Below are positions 1 through 8,322 of a stretch of 64,000 nucleotides of DNA, piece after piece. Below the pieces are notes generated by a model that saw only the letters and a list, made by a program, of their open reading frames with translations, had not been told where the DNA came from and did not search any database. Source of the DNA: Pomphorhynchus laevis (Eukaryota > Acanthocephala > Palaeacanthocephala > Echinorhynchida > Pomphorhynchidae); the NCBI GenBank assembly GCA_012934845.2, contig WNNJ02003440.1:1-64000 (forward strand). The letters run 5' to 3'. The translations under genes and the position numbers were made by a program. Numbering within the stretch: the first letter of the stretch is position 1; each line of letters starts with the position of its first letter.

Positions 1-139
1 TAAACTTTTGTGACTTTTGTTTGTGAGTCTTTTTTTCTTTACTTTTTCTTTTCTTTTTTTAACAGTGCAACTGTGAGCTTTGCTCGTCTGTTTTTTTTAA
101 TAAAAAATATTTATTGTAAATCAAATAAACACAAGACTT
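1..139. other. AT-rich flank, nothing recognised
   Basis: Low-complexity T-rich sequence downstream of the first minus-strand retroelement fragment. No coding frame or repeat end is seen. Confidence 0.5.
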
Positions 140-814
140 TCAAAGTCCCCTAATGGGCAACAGTAGAACAATACCTAACGGGTCACAATTGAAATAAAAA
201 ATAATATATCAAATTTGAACATCCTGGCACGACAGTGTATCTTGAATTTTAAGATCATCTATCGTATCACCAATAAAATTTTCCATTGCAATTCCTGCAA
301 ACCTTCCAGTTCTCGACCTCGCATTTCGCAATGCGACTGAAGCCGACCTAGCCATTAGAAAACCAATGTCAACTCTAAGGTCTTCAATGCAACGATTGTA
401 GGGTCGTTTAGATTTTTCAGCTTCCAATTTCGCCATCCGCTTCAGAACTAGCTGAGCCTCATTACCCATAGCACCGTTACACGCTATTACGAACGGGTAA
501 AAATTTGCGTCTTCAAACTTGGCAACACGTTCGCTATACTTGGCCATTTTCCTTTGTGTGTGGTAATTGAAGTGGTTATCTGGATTATTCGAACGATACG
601 ATTGGGCTAGATGGTTGAATGTACAAATGTCCAGTAAGGACCGCTCTAATGTATCACCGAATAAACCGTTGCATTCAATGTCGAGTCTTGCGTCCATATC
701 CCGTGTTGTTGTAGGTCGCTCGAATTCGACATTTTCAGGCAGTGTTCGTAATACAGGCTCAATCGCGACAGACGACGTCACTTGGGTTAATCTCGATGCA
801 ACAAAATTGCGAAC
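140..814 (-). mobile_element. 5'-truncated RLE-type LINE fragment (copy A0)
   Basis: This is the 3' end of a non-LTR retrotransposon of the R2/R4-like, restriction-like-endonuclease class. One minus-strand frame (209-781, about 190 codons) covers the end of the protein. It has the nuclease core ARLDIECNGL, the second acidic motif LLDICTFN, then KMAKYSER and FYPFVIACNG; this Asp...Asp...Lys arrangement is typical of PD-(D/E)XK-like RLE domains. It is nearly identical in protein to the same region of the copy at 4330-6230, so the two are young relatives. The element stops abruptly near 814, as expected from 5' truncation during target-primed reverse transcription. Its 3' untranslated end shares the sequence actttcaaagtcccc with the second copy. 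Confidence 0.85.
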
Positions 815-929
815 ACTCGTCTGTTTGTCGAAATAATTTTTTTTTAATAATAAACATTTATTTATTTGTACAGAAAAACAGGTTCCCGCAAATGGGCCAG
901 GTTAATTAAATTCCAGAATATTTTTTTTG

Positions 930-2141
930 TTACTTTAGATCCACAAGGGAGGTACACAACGTGCCGCCGTCTTCATCATTCCATCGGATCGCTCGAGCAT
1001 TTTTCGACGGATTCGGGCTATCTGTAGCTTGGCGATTAGATGTCTTTTTGGATATTGTATCAGCTTGATGGTTGTCTGCTGAGTATACGGGATGCCCCTT
1101 GCTGGATCGGAAGCCCCTTATGCACAAAGAGGATGCACGGCATATGGCTATACTCAATCTTGTTTTGATTCGCTGTATGTGTTGGCTGTACGAAATCTGA
1201 TCGTTGTTTATTGACTTGAGTTGTGCGATCCGCTGCAAGGCCGAAAGTGCACATTTTCCCAGACCTCCAGACGCAGATAGGATGAAGGGTATAAACGATC
1301 CCCTTTCGATTTGGGTGATTCTTTCAGAGTATTTTGAGCTCTTCCGGGCTTCGTGGTATGCAAAAGCGTTTTCTGCCGACGCGGAGTAGAAACCAGCATG
1401 GTTGTTAAAAACGGAAACGTCGAAGAACGTTCGCTGGAAGCGGTCTACTGATAGGCCCGTACAGATTACATCTAGTCTTGCGTTGGTGTCGCAGCAAGTT
1501 GATGCCCTTTCGAGACACGAGGGATCATTGACTGCAGTTAGTGTGGGTTCGGTTGCAACCCCATAACAGACCGAACTAAGCTCGTCGGCGAGGATGTCGC
1601 GAATGATATTGTGTCGCACGATCTGGAAGCCTCCACGTTTACAAGAGAGCACGTGACTAAGGCTTGTTTCTTCTTTGCAGATACACAGGGCGGGCATGTC
1701 TGGTGGTTCAAATCCATAGCGCGTTGCGATGCCATCTCGAAATTCACTCGCAGAAAGGTGGTGGTGGAGCTCTTCAGAAGCACCAGCAGTGAGCCAGTTT
1801 GAGGAGCCGGGGTACTTGGCATATTCAAGTGCACGTTTGGTAATTTCGGGAACAAAACGAAGAGCTTGGTTAAGTCGGAGTGTGAATGCATCTTTGCGCG
1901 TCTTGGCGATTTGAGCTGCATAGGTTTGCTGTAACGACTTTAATCCCTCGCCCTTGAGCCCAAATGAATAAGTGGAGCACATATGCTCCGAGGCTTCGAG
2001 ATCAGACTTAAAGGTAAATATAGGATCCATAATGCCAATGCCACCCATTTTAATAGGACTTGTCAATATGCTGTTGATTGGATCAGGCAGATCGTGTTTT
2101 GTAATTTGGGGCAGGATTTGATCGAGTAACATGCCGTGCAA
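930..2141 (-). CDS. Thumb, zinc knuckle and RLE nuclease part of LINE copy B
   Basis: 403 open codons on the minus strand. The order is a thumb region (LTSPIKMGGIGIMDPIF, shared with copies at 5.5 and 37.1 kb), a C-x-C-x7-H-x3-C knuckle followed by GGFQIVRHN, then the nuclease motifs NARLDVICTGL and FFDVSVFNN and the K-x2-KY element KSSKYSER. Length and order match the C-terminal half of R2-like RLE retrotransposons. It follows the RT frame (2217-3155) with a frame break. Confidence 0.8.
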   Translation of the reverse strand: MHGMLLDQILPQITKHDLPDPINSILTSPIKMGGIGIMDPIFTFKSDLEASEHMCSTYSFGLKGEGLKSLQQTYAAQIAKTRKDAFTLRLNQALRFVPEITKRALEYAKYPGSSNWLTAGASEELHHHLSASEFRDGIATRYGFEPPDMPALCICKEETSLSHVLSCKRGGFQIVRHNIIRDILADELSSVCYGVATEPTLTAVNDPSCLERASTCCDTNARLDVICTGLSVDRFQRTFFDVSVFNNHAGFYSASAENAFAYHEARKSSKYSERITQIERGSFIPFILSASGGLGKCALSALQRIAQLKSINNDQISYSQHIQRIKTRLSIAICRASSLCIRGFRSSKGHPVYSADNHQADTISKKTSNRQATDSPNPSKNARAIRWNDEDGGTLCTSLVDLK

Positions 2142-2216
2142 CGGATTAACGTTGGCAGCGGTGCAAGGCGTCGTTCTGAATAGAAAAGTCCATTTCCATT
2201 GCAGTGATTTGATAAG

Positions 2217-3155
2217 TCATGTATAACCAACATGCGGATCCGCTGAGCAGACATCTGCAAGTCGGGAAACCAAATTTACAGCCGAAGAAATCTTTCGAGC
2301 GACAAACTGTGATAAACAATCTTCAGTACCGATGGCGGAACCAAGGATGTTGACAAAGTCATTACGTATTGTAACGTACGGAAAGCTGTCAGAGATAAAA
2401 CCGTGAGATCCGTCATGACGCTCTATATTATGTACCAAGATATTGGTTTTCGATGGATTTACGTAATAGCCATATTGAGGCCCGCGCGTAGTCAAGATAT
2501 GCCAAGCTGTTTTTAACGACGATAAGGAACCGACGAAGTTTGCGTCATCGGCGTACCATCGTTGCAGAGTGTCTGGGCATTTCGACTGTATGAGCTTGAT
2601 TAGTGGAATCGAGGACATGGCAAAAACGGCCATTGCGAAGGGGTCTCCTTGAGTTACCCCCTCTCTTGAATAAATCGATTCATCTTCGATGACAAGCTGA
2701 GCGTCACCCGAATATATGTTGCGAAATGCGACGTTAAGAGCTGGGCAAATAAATTTCATATTTGCCAGAGCGACTCGACGATTCAGGCGGTTAAAAGCGT
2801 TGCTAGCATCGATACACATTAGAGCGTTTTCGGAATTTTCATGAAATCGTTTGCGTAGTGAGTGAATGGCAAATTCGATGCCATTTCGTTGGGCGGCACA
2901 CATCTGCGTAGTTCCGGCGGCTTCTTGAAGGTCAGATTTTATATGACGCAGGATTGTCCGTGAAATAATGCGTCTATCCACGTTTGAAATACCGATTGGA
3001 CGTATACCACCGGATTTTTTCGGAATAGCGACCAGACGACCGGCAATGAATGCTTCCAAACAACCGGTGGGCATCCGCTCCGTTGTGATACAAATATGAG
3101 TGGTGAGGCAGGGCACTGGGAAGCCTTTCTTGAGGCAGGGCATCGGGATCCGCAT
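2217..3155 (-). CDS. RT domain part of LINE copy B
   Basis: 312 open codons. The RT fingers (RLVAIPKKSGGIRPIG), motif A (CIDASNAFN), motif B (EGVTQGDPFAMA) and catalytic motif C (WYADDAN) are all visible. The start given is only where the frame opens; the first approximately 50 codons are not homologous to the 35-kb copy, consistent with an internal deletion at about 3100-3150. Confidence 0.8.
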   Translation of the reverse strand: MRIPMPCLKKGFPVPCLTTHICITTERMPTGCLEAFIAGRLVAIPKKSGGIRPIGISNVDRRIISRTILRHIKSDLQEAAGTTQMCAAQRNGIEFAIHSLRKRFHENSENALMCIDASNAFNRLNRRVALANMKFICPALNVAFRNIYSGDAQLVIEDESIYSREGVTQGDPFAMAVFAMSSIPLIKLIQSKCPDTLQRWYADDANFVGSLSSLKTAWHILTTRGPQYGYYVNPSKTNILVHNIERHDGSHGFISDSFPYVTIRNDFVNILGSAIGTEDCLSQFVARKISSAVNLVSRLADVCSADPHVGYT

Positions 3156-3688
3156 CGGCAGGTCTCAGGATGAAGGGCTTCTAGGTGTTGTTTTACGGTT
3201 TTGTCTCCGATCAGTACGTGAGGTGATAGACACCCATTCGTTTCGTGGTCTTCAAGTAAATGAGTAGCCGCAGTTAGTTTGTTTTTACAGACAAGATGGC
3301 AATATTTTCTTTTCCAGTCGTTGCTAGAGCTGTTGCGGACGACTAACGTGCGTCGAGATTGTAGGATTTGGGCCTCCTTGTATAGCTCAAGAATTTCTCG
3401 AAATTTCCATAGACTGATTCGACGCTCCAAAGTTTTGCGAATCATTGCTGTTTTTCGAGTTTTAATCGGCTGCAGCACGCATCTCGCGAGGACGGTTGCG
3501 GCTTTTAGTGCATCAAAAGTTGGCGTGTCTTTCCCGTAAGTGGCCATATTGTATAGGTCGGTTAGTTGGTCAATAAACGCGTTACTGGCGTTGCATTTGG
3601 GAAGTTCTAAATTTTCGGGTTTCCAGTGAATTACTTTACCATATACGTAGTCTATCTGAATTTTGAAAGACGAGTTTGTCGTAATAGG

Positions 3689-4048
3689 TCAATCATTCGC
3701 TTGAGCAGTGTGTACGTTGAAGGGCGAAACACTGTTGTTTTCACCGTTATTACGCATAGGGTGATCATCTCTCGTAAACACGATACTGTCGGTATCAGAG
3801 CTCATTTTGATTCTATCTTGGGTACCGTAATCGAGACGTGGTGGGTCAATATCATTGTTTTCTGCGGAAGTGTGAGTGGGATTGAGATCGATGAGAAGTT
3901 CAGTCGCGGAAAGGTTGTTGGTACACTGAGCAGCAGAGCAGTTTATACAGGGGCGATCCGCTTTCGCACATCGACACCCGCGACATCTTGCATTTGGGTC
4001 ATTGCAACCACAACATTTGCTAACCGTACTCGGCTTTCCTCGAGGCAT
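3689..4048 (-). CDS. N-terminal Cys-rich (CXC-like) segment of RLE LINE copy B
   Basis: A 119-codon frame starting MPRGKPSTVSKCCGCNDPN. Nine cysteines lie within about 35 residues in the pattern CC-x-C...C-x2-C-x-C...C-x2-C...C, resembling the CXC (tesmin/TSO1-like) zinc- and DNA-binding motif. RLE LINEs commonly carry N-terminal zinc fingers for target recognition, so a DNA-binding role is inferred. The frame ends about 60 codons before the conserved N-terminal domain at 3547, which continues in another frame. No matching Cys segment is seen upstream of the copy at 35.1 kb, so that copy may be 5' truncated. Confidence 0.6.
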   Translation of the reverse strand: MPRGKPSTVSKCCGCNDPNARCRGCRCAKADRPCINCSAAQCTNNLSATELLIDLNPTHTSAENNDIDPPRLDYGTQDRIKMSSDTDSIVFTRDDHPMRNNGENNSVSPFNVHTAQAND

Positions 4049-4162
4049 TTTCGTGTGGATGAGATGTACACCCTGGGTTAATCCCTCGGCGTGTGGCTTC
4101 GTTTGTGTATTGTTCGCCTGACTGTAAGTAGTTAATGGGTATCAAGATAGTTTAAACTCAAA

Positions 4163-4256
4163 ATTCGTTTCGTGGTCTTCAAGTAAATGAGTAGCCGCAG
4201 TTAGTTTGTTTTTACAGACAAGATGGCAATATTTTCTTTTCCAGTCGTTGCTAGAG
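4163..4256. repeat. 94-bp exact duplicate of positions 3236-3329
   Basis: Read base by base, 4163-4256 (attcgtttcg...gctagag) is identical to 3236-3329 inside LINE copy B, in the same orientation. It sits just 5' of copy B on its sense strand, separated from it by about 80 bp of AT-rich sequence. Confidence 0.85.
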
Positions 4257-4671
4257 TGTATGTTATTTTATTGTGTGTTAAAGGTTGTAAGTAGTTTATT
4301 AAGTAGCCAAGAAAGTTCAAACTCACAATAATTTTTTTTTACTTTCAAAGTCCCCTAATGGGCAACAGTAGAACAATCCCTAACGGGTCACAATGGAAAT
4401 AAAAAATAATATATCAAATTTGAACATCCTGGCACGACAGTGTATCTTGAATTTTAAGATCATATATCGGTTCACCAACAAAATTTTCCATTGCAATTCC
4501 TGCAAACCTTCCAGTTCTCGACCTCGCATTTCGCAATGCGACTGAAGCCGACCTAGCCATTAGAAAACCAATGTCAACTCTAAGGTCTTCAATGCAACGA
4601 TTGTAGGGTCGTTTAGATTTTTCAGCTTCCAATTTCGCCATCCGCTTCAAAACTAGCTGAGCCTCATTACC

Positions 4672-4755
4672 CATAATACTTACCCATAGTTGCACGCTAC
4701 CCATAGTTGCAACGTACCAACGTACGTAAGTTGCATCGTGCAACTTACCCATAGT
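4672..4755. repeat. Short repeat-rich insertion inside LINE copy A1
   Basis: The motif acccatagttgca occurs three times here, with an internal inverted segment (aacgtaccaacgtacgtaagtt and gcatcgtgcaact). The sister copy at 440-480 has the same coding flanks joined directly, so about 70 bp were added in this copy. Confidence 0.75.
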
Positions 4756-6223
4756 TGCACGCTATTACGAACGGGTAAAAATTTGCGTCTTCAAACTTGG
4801 CAACACGTTCGCTATACTTGGCCATTTTCCTTTGTGTGTGGTAATTGAAGTGGTTATCCGGATTATTCGAACGATACGATTGGGCTAGATGGTTGAATGT
4901 ACAAATGTCCAGTAAGGACCGCTCTAATGTATCACCGAATAAACCGTTGCATTCAATGTCGAGTCTTGCGTCTATATCCCGTGTTGTTGTAGGTCGCTCG
5001 AATTCGACATTTTCAGGCAGTGTTCGTAATACAGGCTCAATCGCGACAGACGACGTCACTTGGGTTAATCTCGATGCAACAAAATTGCGAACAGCATTAT
5101 GCCTTATTGTTGGCAGACCTCCAACTTGACACGCAAGGCAATGTCTGAGATCAAAACAGTTACCGCATGTACAATTTTGTGGTGCGTTAGGAGGTGGCCA
5201 GCCATATCTTATAGCAAGTGCGTCTTGAAATTGACGTTTACTCAAATATCGTTTGTAACTCACTATTGGTTTTGCCGATAGCCAAGTTGATGTTCCGGGA
5301 CGTGATAAATAGCTTAAGGTGGAGGTAAAAGATGTTCGTAAAGTTGAGGCAGTATCCCGCCTCTCTTTCCACAATACATTATTTTCTTCTTTTAGAGATA
5401 CGGCGATTTTCTTTTGTATGTCTTTTAATGCGTTTCCTGTAATATGTTCTAGTAGTGGATTACATATTAGTTTTGAGTTTCGAAATTTTCTCTCTGGTTC
5501 ATCATTAGGATCATCAATCCCAAGACCTCCAAATCGTTTTGGCAACAATAACATATTGACATATTCATCATCTGTTATTAAACCTGTTATTGCTGGAATA
5601 AGCTGTTTCAACAGTGAATCAGACAGTTTGGCGTATGAATTTAGACTCCCTTCACATGTTCTTTGAACATATGTCCACTTATACTGGAGGGACTGAGTCA
5701 GGGCCACATACGCAATATGAGGATTCAGTTTAGCAACATCTGTAAGGTTGGATACTAGATCAGCCCAACGCCTAACTTTTTCGGTAATAAACTCGTCTAC
5801 AAAAGATTGTGTTCCAATAACCGATCCCAAAATTCGTGTTCCATTTGTGACTATTTTAACTCCGCATCCTTGAAATACAGTTCCAGAATAAGCTAAATTT
5901 TGTTCATGTACTACTACTTGACATTTTTGCTCATTAAGTATAAATCCATACTTGTGTGCATTTTGTCTTAGGAAGTTCCAAACCTTGACCAAGCTCTCAA
6001 CCTTTCCTACACAATTCGCATCGTCCGCGTACCATCTGTGAGATACATCTGGCACTAAAGATTGAATCCGTTTTATTAGAGGTAAAGAAGCTGCGGCAAA
6101 GGCAAACATTGAGAGTGGGTCACCTTGTGTGAACCCTTCTTTCGCATAGATAATATCACCATCGACACACAATGAAGTTGGGTCAGTGTAGAGATTTGCC
6201 ATAAGTGTTGACATAGTTGACAT
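4745..6223 (-). CDS. RT-RLE protein fragment of LINE copy A1
   Basis: 492 open codons with no true start, because the element is truncated. Catalytic YADD lies near residue 65, the C-x-C-x6-H-x3-C knuckle near residue 350 and the nuclease Asp motifs near 410-430. The frame runs off into the inserted ACCCATAGTTGCA-type repeat near 4750, then resumes in a different frame at MGNEAQLVLKRMAK. Confidence 0.8.
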   Translation of the reverse strand: MSTMSTLMANLYTDPTSLCVDGDIIYAKEGFTQGDPLSMFAFAAASLPLIKRIQSLVPDVSHRWYADDANCVGKVESLVKVWNFLRQNAHKYGFILNEQKCQVVVHEQNLAYSGTVFQGCGVKIVTNGTRILGSVIGTQSFVDEFITEKVRRWADLVSNLTDVAKLNPHIAYVALTQSLQYKWTYVQRTCEGSLNSYAKLSDSLLKQLIPAITGLITDDEYVNMLLLPKRFGGLGIDDPNDEPERKFRNSKLICNPLLEHITGNALKDIQKKIAVSLKEENNVLWKERRDTASTLRTSFTSTLSYLSRPGTSTWLSAKPIVSYKRYLSKRQFQDALAIRYGWPPPNAPQNCTCGNCFDLRHCLACQVGGLPTIRHNAVRNFVASRLTQVTSSVAIEPVLRTLPENVEFERPTTTRDIDARLDIECNGLFGDTLERSLLDICTFNHLAQSYRSNNPDNHFNYHTQRKMAKYSERVAKFEDANFYPFVIACNYG

Positions 6224-6762
6224 AACTCACAATAATAATAATAACTGTTTCTCTAATCGATTGGATCATCGTCCTTCTACAAACTTATTGTATCTCGTCT
6301 GTTCGTATCCCTGAGCTCTTTTATCTACTTGCGGTATCTGAAGATGAGGTATCTTGCCTTCTTATTTCGTTAACTTGTAAGTCCTCTCCTGCCGATCCCA
6401 TCCCTACTCGAATTCTCAAATTGTTGCCAACAAACTTCACACCATTCCTTACCAGCCTCTTTAACTCGTAAATAGTGAATGGAATATTTATTGTTCTTTA
6501 GAAAACGTCCACTGTTCGTCCCCTACTTGAAAAACCCTCTCTTGACCCCTCTCTTCCTTCATCTTATCGCCCAATATCAATTCTACCAAGCTTATCTGAA
6601 ATTCTTGAACACCTTGTCTTAGATCAAATAAACAAGTATCTCTCTTCATCGCAGCTCTACCCTTCTTTTCAATCTGCTTTCCGCTCCAATCATTCCACCG
6701 AACTAGCATGTCGTAAAGTATTATCGGATCTGCTCTCCGCTCGTGACAAAGGACTGTGTAGT

Positions 6763-7245
6763 GTGGTAATATCGCTCGATCTTTTATCTGCATTCGACAT
6801 TGTCGATCACAAAATCATTCTTTTTCGTCTTCGCTATCACTATGGTTTTTCTTCGTCCACCTTGGCTTGGTTCTCTTCGTATCTCTCCGATCGATCATTT
6901 TCCGTCCATTCTAATTCAATGTGTTCTCCTCTATCTTCTCTCTCTTGTTGTGTACCTCAAGGTTCTGTACTTGGCCCTATTCTATTTACGCTTCTTCTTG
7001 GAGATTTATCTTGTATAACTAGTAAATTCTGCTTCAGGGTAATGCAGTACGCTGATGATATACTTCTTTATTCTCATTCGTCTCCTCATTCCCTAAGCCA
7101 ACTTTTCGTATCCGCATCTAATTGTCTTCGTGCTCTATCAGAACATCTAATTTCTTTGCGCATGTCCCTAAATCCTACCAAATCTAAAGTGTTATGGATT
7201 TTACCCTCCACTGTTTCTGTTATTCCTCCATCTCTGTATCTTTAG
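6763..7245 (+). CDS. RT palm fragment of CR1-like LINE copy 1
   Basis: 160 codons with RT motif A (SLDLLSAFDIVDH), motif B (CVPQGSVLGPILF) and motif C (MQYADDILLYSH). This is a non-LTR RT of the CR1/Jockey side. It matches the complete ORF2 at 8323-11232 across its whole length. Confidence 0.8.
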   Translation: MVISLDLLSAFDIVDHKIILFRLRYHYGFSSSTLAWFSSYLSDRSFSVHSNSMCSPLSSLSCCVPQGSVLGPILFTLLLGDLSCITSKFCFRVMQYADDILLYSHSSPHSLSQLFVSASNCLRALSEHLISLRMSLNPTKSKVLWILPSTVSVIPPSLYL

Positions 7246-7915
7246 ACCACAATTATTCTTGCTGTAGATAAACTAGTATTTCTAGGTATTCACTTCGACA
7301 ATAACCTGCATCTCGATCCCTTCATTCGTGATAAAACTATCTTCTAATATTCTTCTCCATGATATTCGTCTCGTCAGAAATTCTCTAGATTTTAGTTTTT
7401 GTAAATCTCTTATCTCCTCCCTTCTTTTCCCACGTATTGATTACTGTCTTAGCCTTCTCGTCTTCTCTTCAAAGTCATCCCTTAAACCTCTTCAACGCCT
7501 CATTAACACTGCGGTTCGCATCCTTTTTCGACTTTGTAAATTCGATCATATATCTTCCTATTTATCAAAACTTGGATGTCTAAGTATTGAACATCGCGTT
7601 CGTTTTCGTCTGCTTTGCCTGACTTATCGCCTTCTCCATTGTAATTCTCCTTCTTATCTTTATCTGCCAACTCTAAGTGAATCTCGCTATCTTTCTACTC
7701 ACCTACGTTCCTGTGATTCTCTTCTGCTACACGTACCTATTCACTCAACCAACTTCGGCCGTCGATCCCTACATATCGCTGCTCCTCTCCTTTGGAATTC
7801 CTTACCTAATCATCTGCGATCATCATCCTCACTCCGATTTTTCAAAAAGCAGCTAAAATCGATGCTACGAAACGATTAACTTTTTTTTATCTGTTTTGCT
7901 TTTGTGGGCTTGTAA

Positions 7916-7932
7916 GCACACAGTCTGTGTGC
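7916..7932 (+). other. 3' terminal hairpin of CR1-like LINE copy 1
   Basis: Stem GCACAC / GTGTGC with a 5-nt loop (agtct), preceded by TGTAA and followed by acttgccacattaaa. The other copies have different stem bases that still pair. Confidence 0.7.
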
Positions 7933-7954
7933 ACTTGCCACATTAAAAAACTTT

Positions 7955-8255
7955 CAACTATTTACTAATGTGTCAGTAGATGATGCTGTCGACTTTGCGA
8001 TATCAAAACTCGGATCCCCTTGGACAGATAGTGAACATTTGGTTAAATGTAGGAGATTATTTCAGTTAGCATGTACAACGAACTTTTCTTTGATGGCATT
8101 ATGTATAAACAACTTTTTGGTGTAGCTATGGGATCACCAATCGACCCCGCCTTGGCTGACCTGTACATGCAAAAGCCAGAGGAAGATGCTATAAGCCGTT
8201 GTGATATACAACCTATCGCATTTTATCGTAACATCGATGATATAATAATAATACA
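7955..8255 (+). mobile_element. Penelope-like element RT fragment
   Basis: The reading SEHLVKCRRLFQLACTTNF, then GIMYKQLFGVAMGSPI, ALADLYMQK and AFYRNIDDIIII is the palm of a Penelope-like RT: the GVAMGSP motif, then a (Y/N)-x-DD catalytic motif. One frame change occurs near 8090. The piece is cut off right after the catalytic motif, where the minus-strand LINE ends, so that LINE (or a deletion with it) interrupted the element. Confidence 0.75.
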
Positions 8256-8276
8256 AATTTATTTAATGTGGCAAAT

Positions 8277-8293
8277 GCGTACAAGCTGTACGC
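8277..8293 (-). other. 3' terminal hairpin of CR1-like LINE copy 2
   Basis: In the sense strand the stem is GCGTAC / GTACGC with loop AGCTT, preceded by TTGTAA and followed by ATTTGCCACATTAAA. Confidence 0.75.
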
Positions 8294-8322
8294 TTACAAG
8301 TCCACAAACAAAAATGAGAAAG

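Larger units (their letters stand above)
830..4080 (-). mobile_element. Degenerate RLE-type LINE (copy B), nearly full span
   Basis: Minus-strand retrotransposon, same class as the copy at 35.1-38.2 kb. In sense order: a Cys-rich N-terminal segment (4048-3689), a conserved N-terminal domain (3547-3200), RT (3100-2217, with AGRLVAIPKKSGGIRPIG, CIDASNAFNRL, EGVTQGDPFAMA and RWYADDANF), then the thumb, a C-x-C-x7-H-x3-C knuckle (CICKEETSLSHVLSC) and the RLE domain (930-2141, NARLDVICTGL, FFDVSVFNN, KSSKYSER). Compared with the 35-kb copy, roughly 110 codons are missing between LHPE and AFIAGRLVA near 3150. Frame changes near 2217 and 3100-3150 show it is dead. Confidence 0.85.
4330..6230 (-). 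mobile_element. 5'-truncated RLE-type LINE (copy A1)
   Basis: Minus-strand RLE LINE holding the C-terminal half of RT, thumb, knuckle and nuclease in one frame (4745-6223), with the last part in a second frame (4414-4752). Motifs: KEGFTQGDPLSMF, RWYADDANCVG, a knuckle (CTCGNCFDLRHCLAC), IDARLDIECNGL and KMAKYSER. The sense 5' end, upstream of RT motif B, is missing where the CR1-like LINE begins at about 6235. Its nuclease part is nearly identical to the copy at 140-814, except for an extra approximately 70-bp stretch at 4672-4755. Confidence 0.85.
6235..7950 (+). mobile_element. 5'-truncated CR1-like LINE (copy 1)
   Basis: RT-only copy of the CR1-like family. The RT N-terminal part is at 6240-6760 (SLPSSYRPISILPSLSEIL), motif A (VISLDLLSAFDIVDH) and the catalytic MQYADDILLYSH are at 6763-7245, and the C-terminal domain (FGRRSLHIAAPLLWNSLP) is in 7328-7879. 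A stop and a frame change separate these pieces, so it is dead. The 3' end carries the family's terminal hairpin (7916-7932) followed by acttgccacattaaa. The endonuclease domain is missing. Confidence 0.85.
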
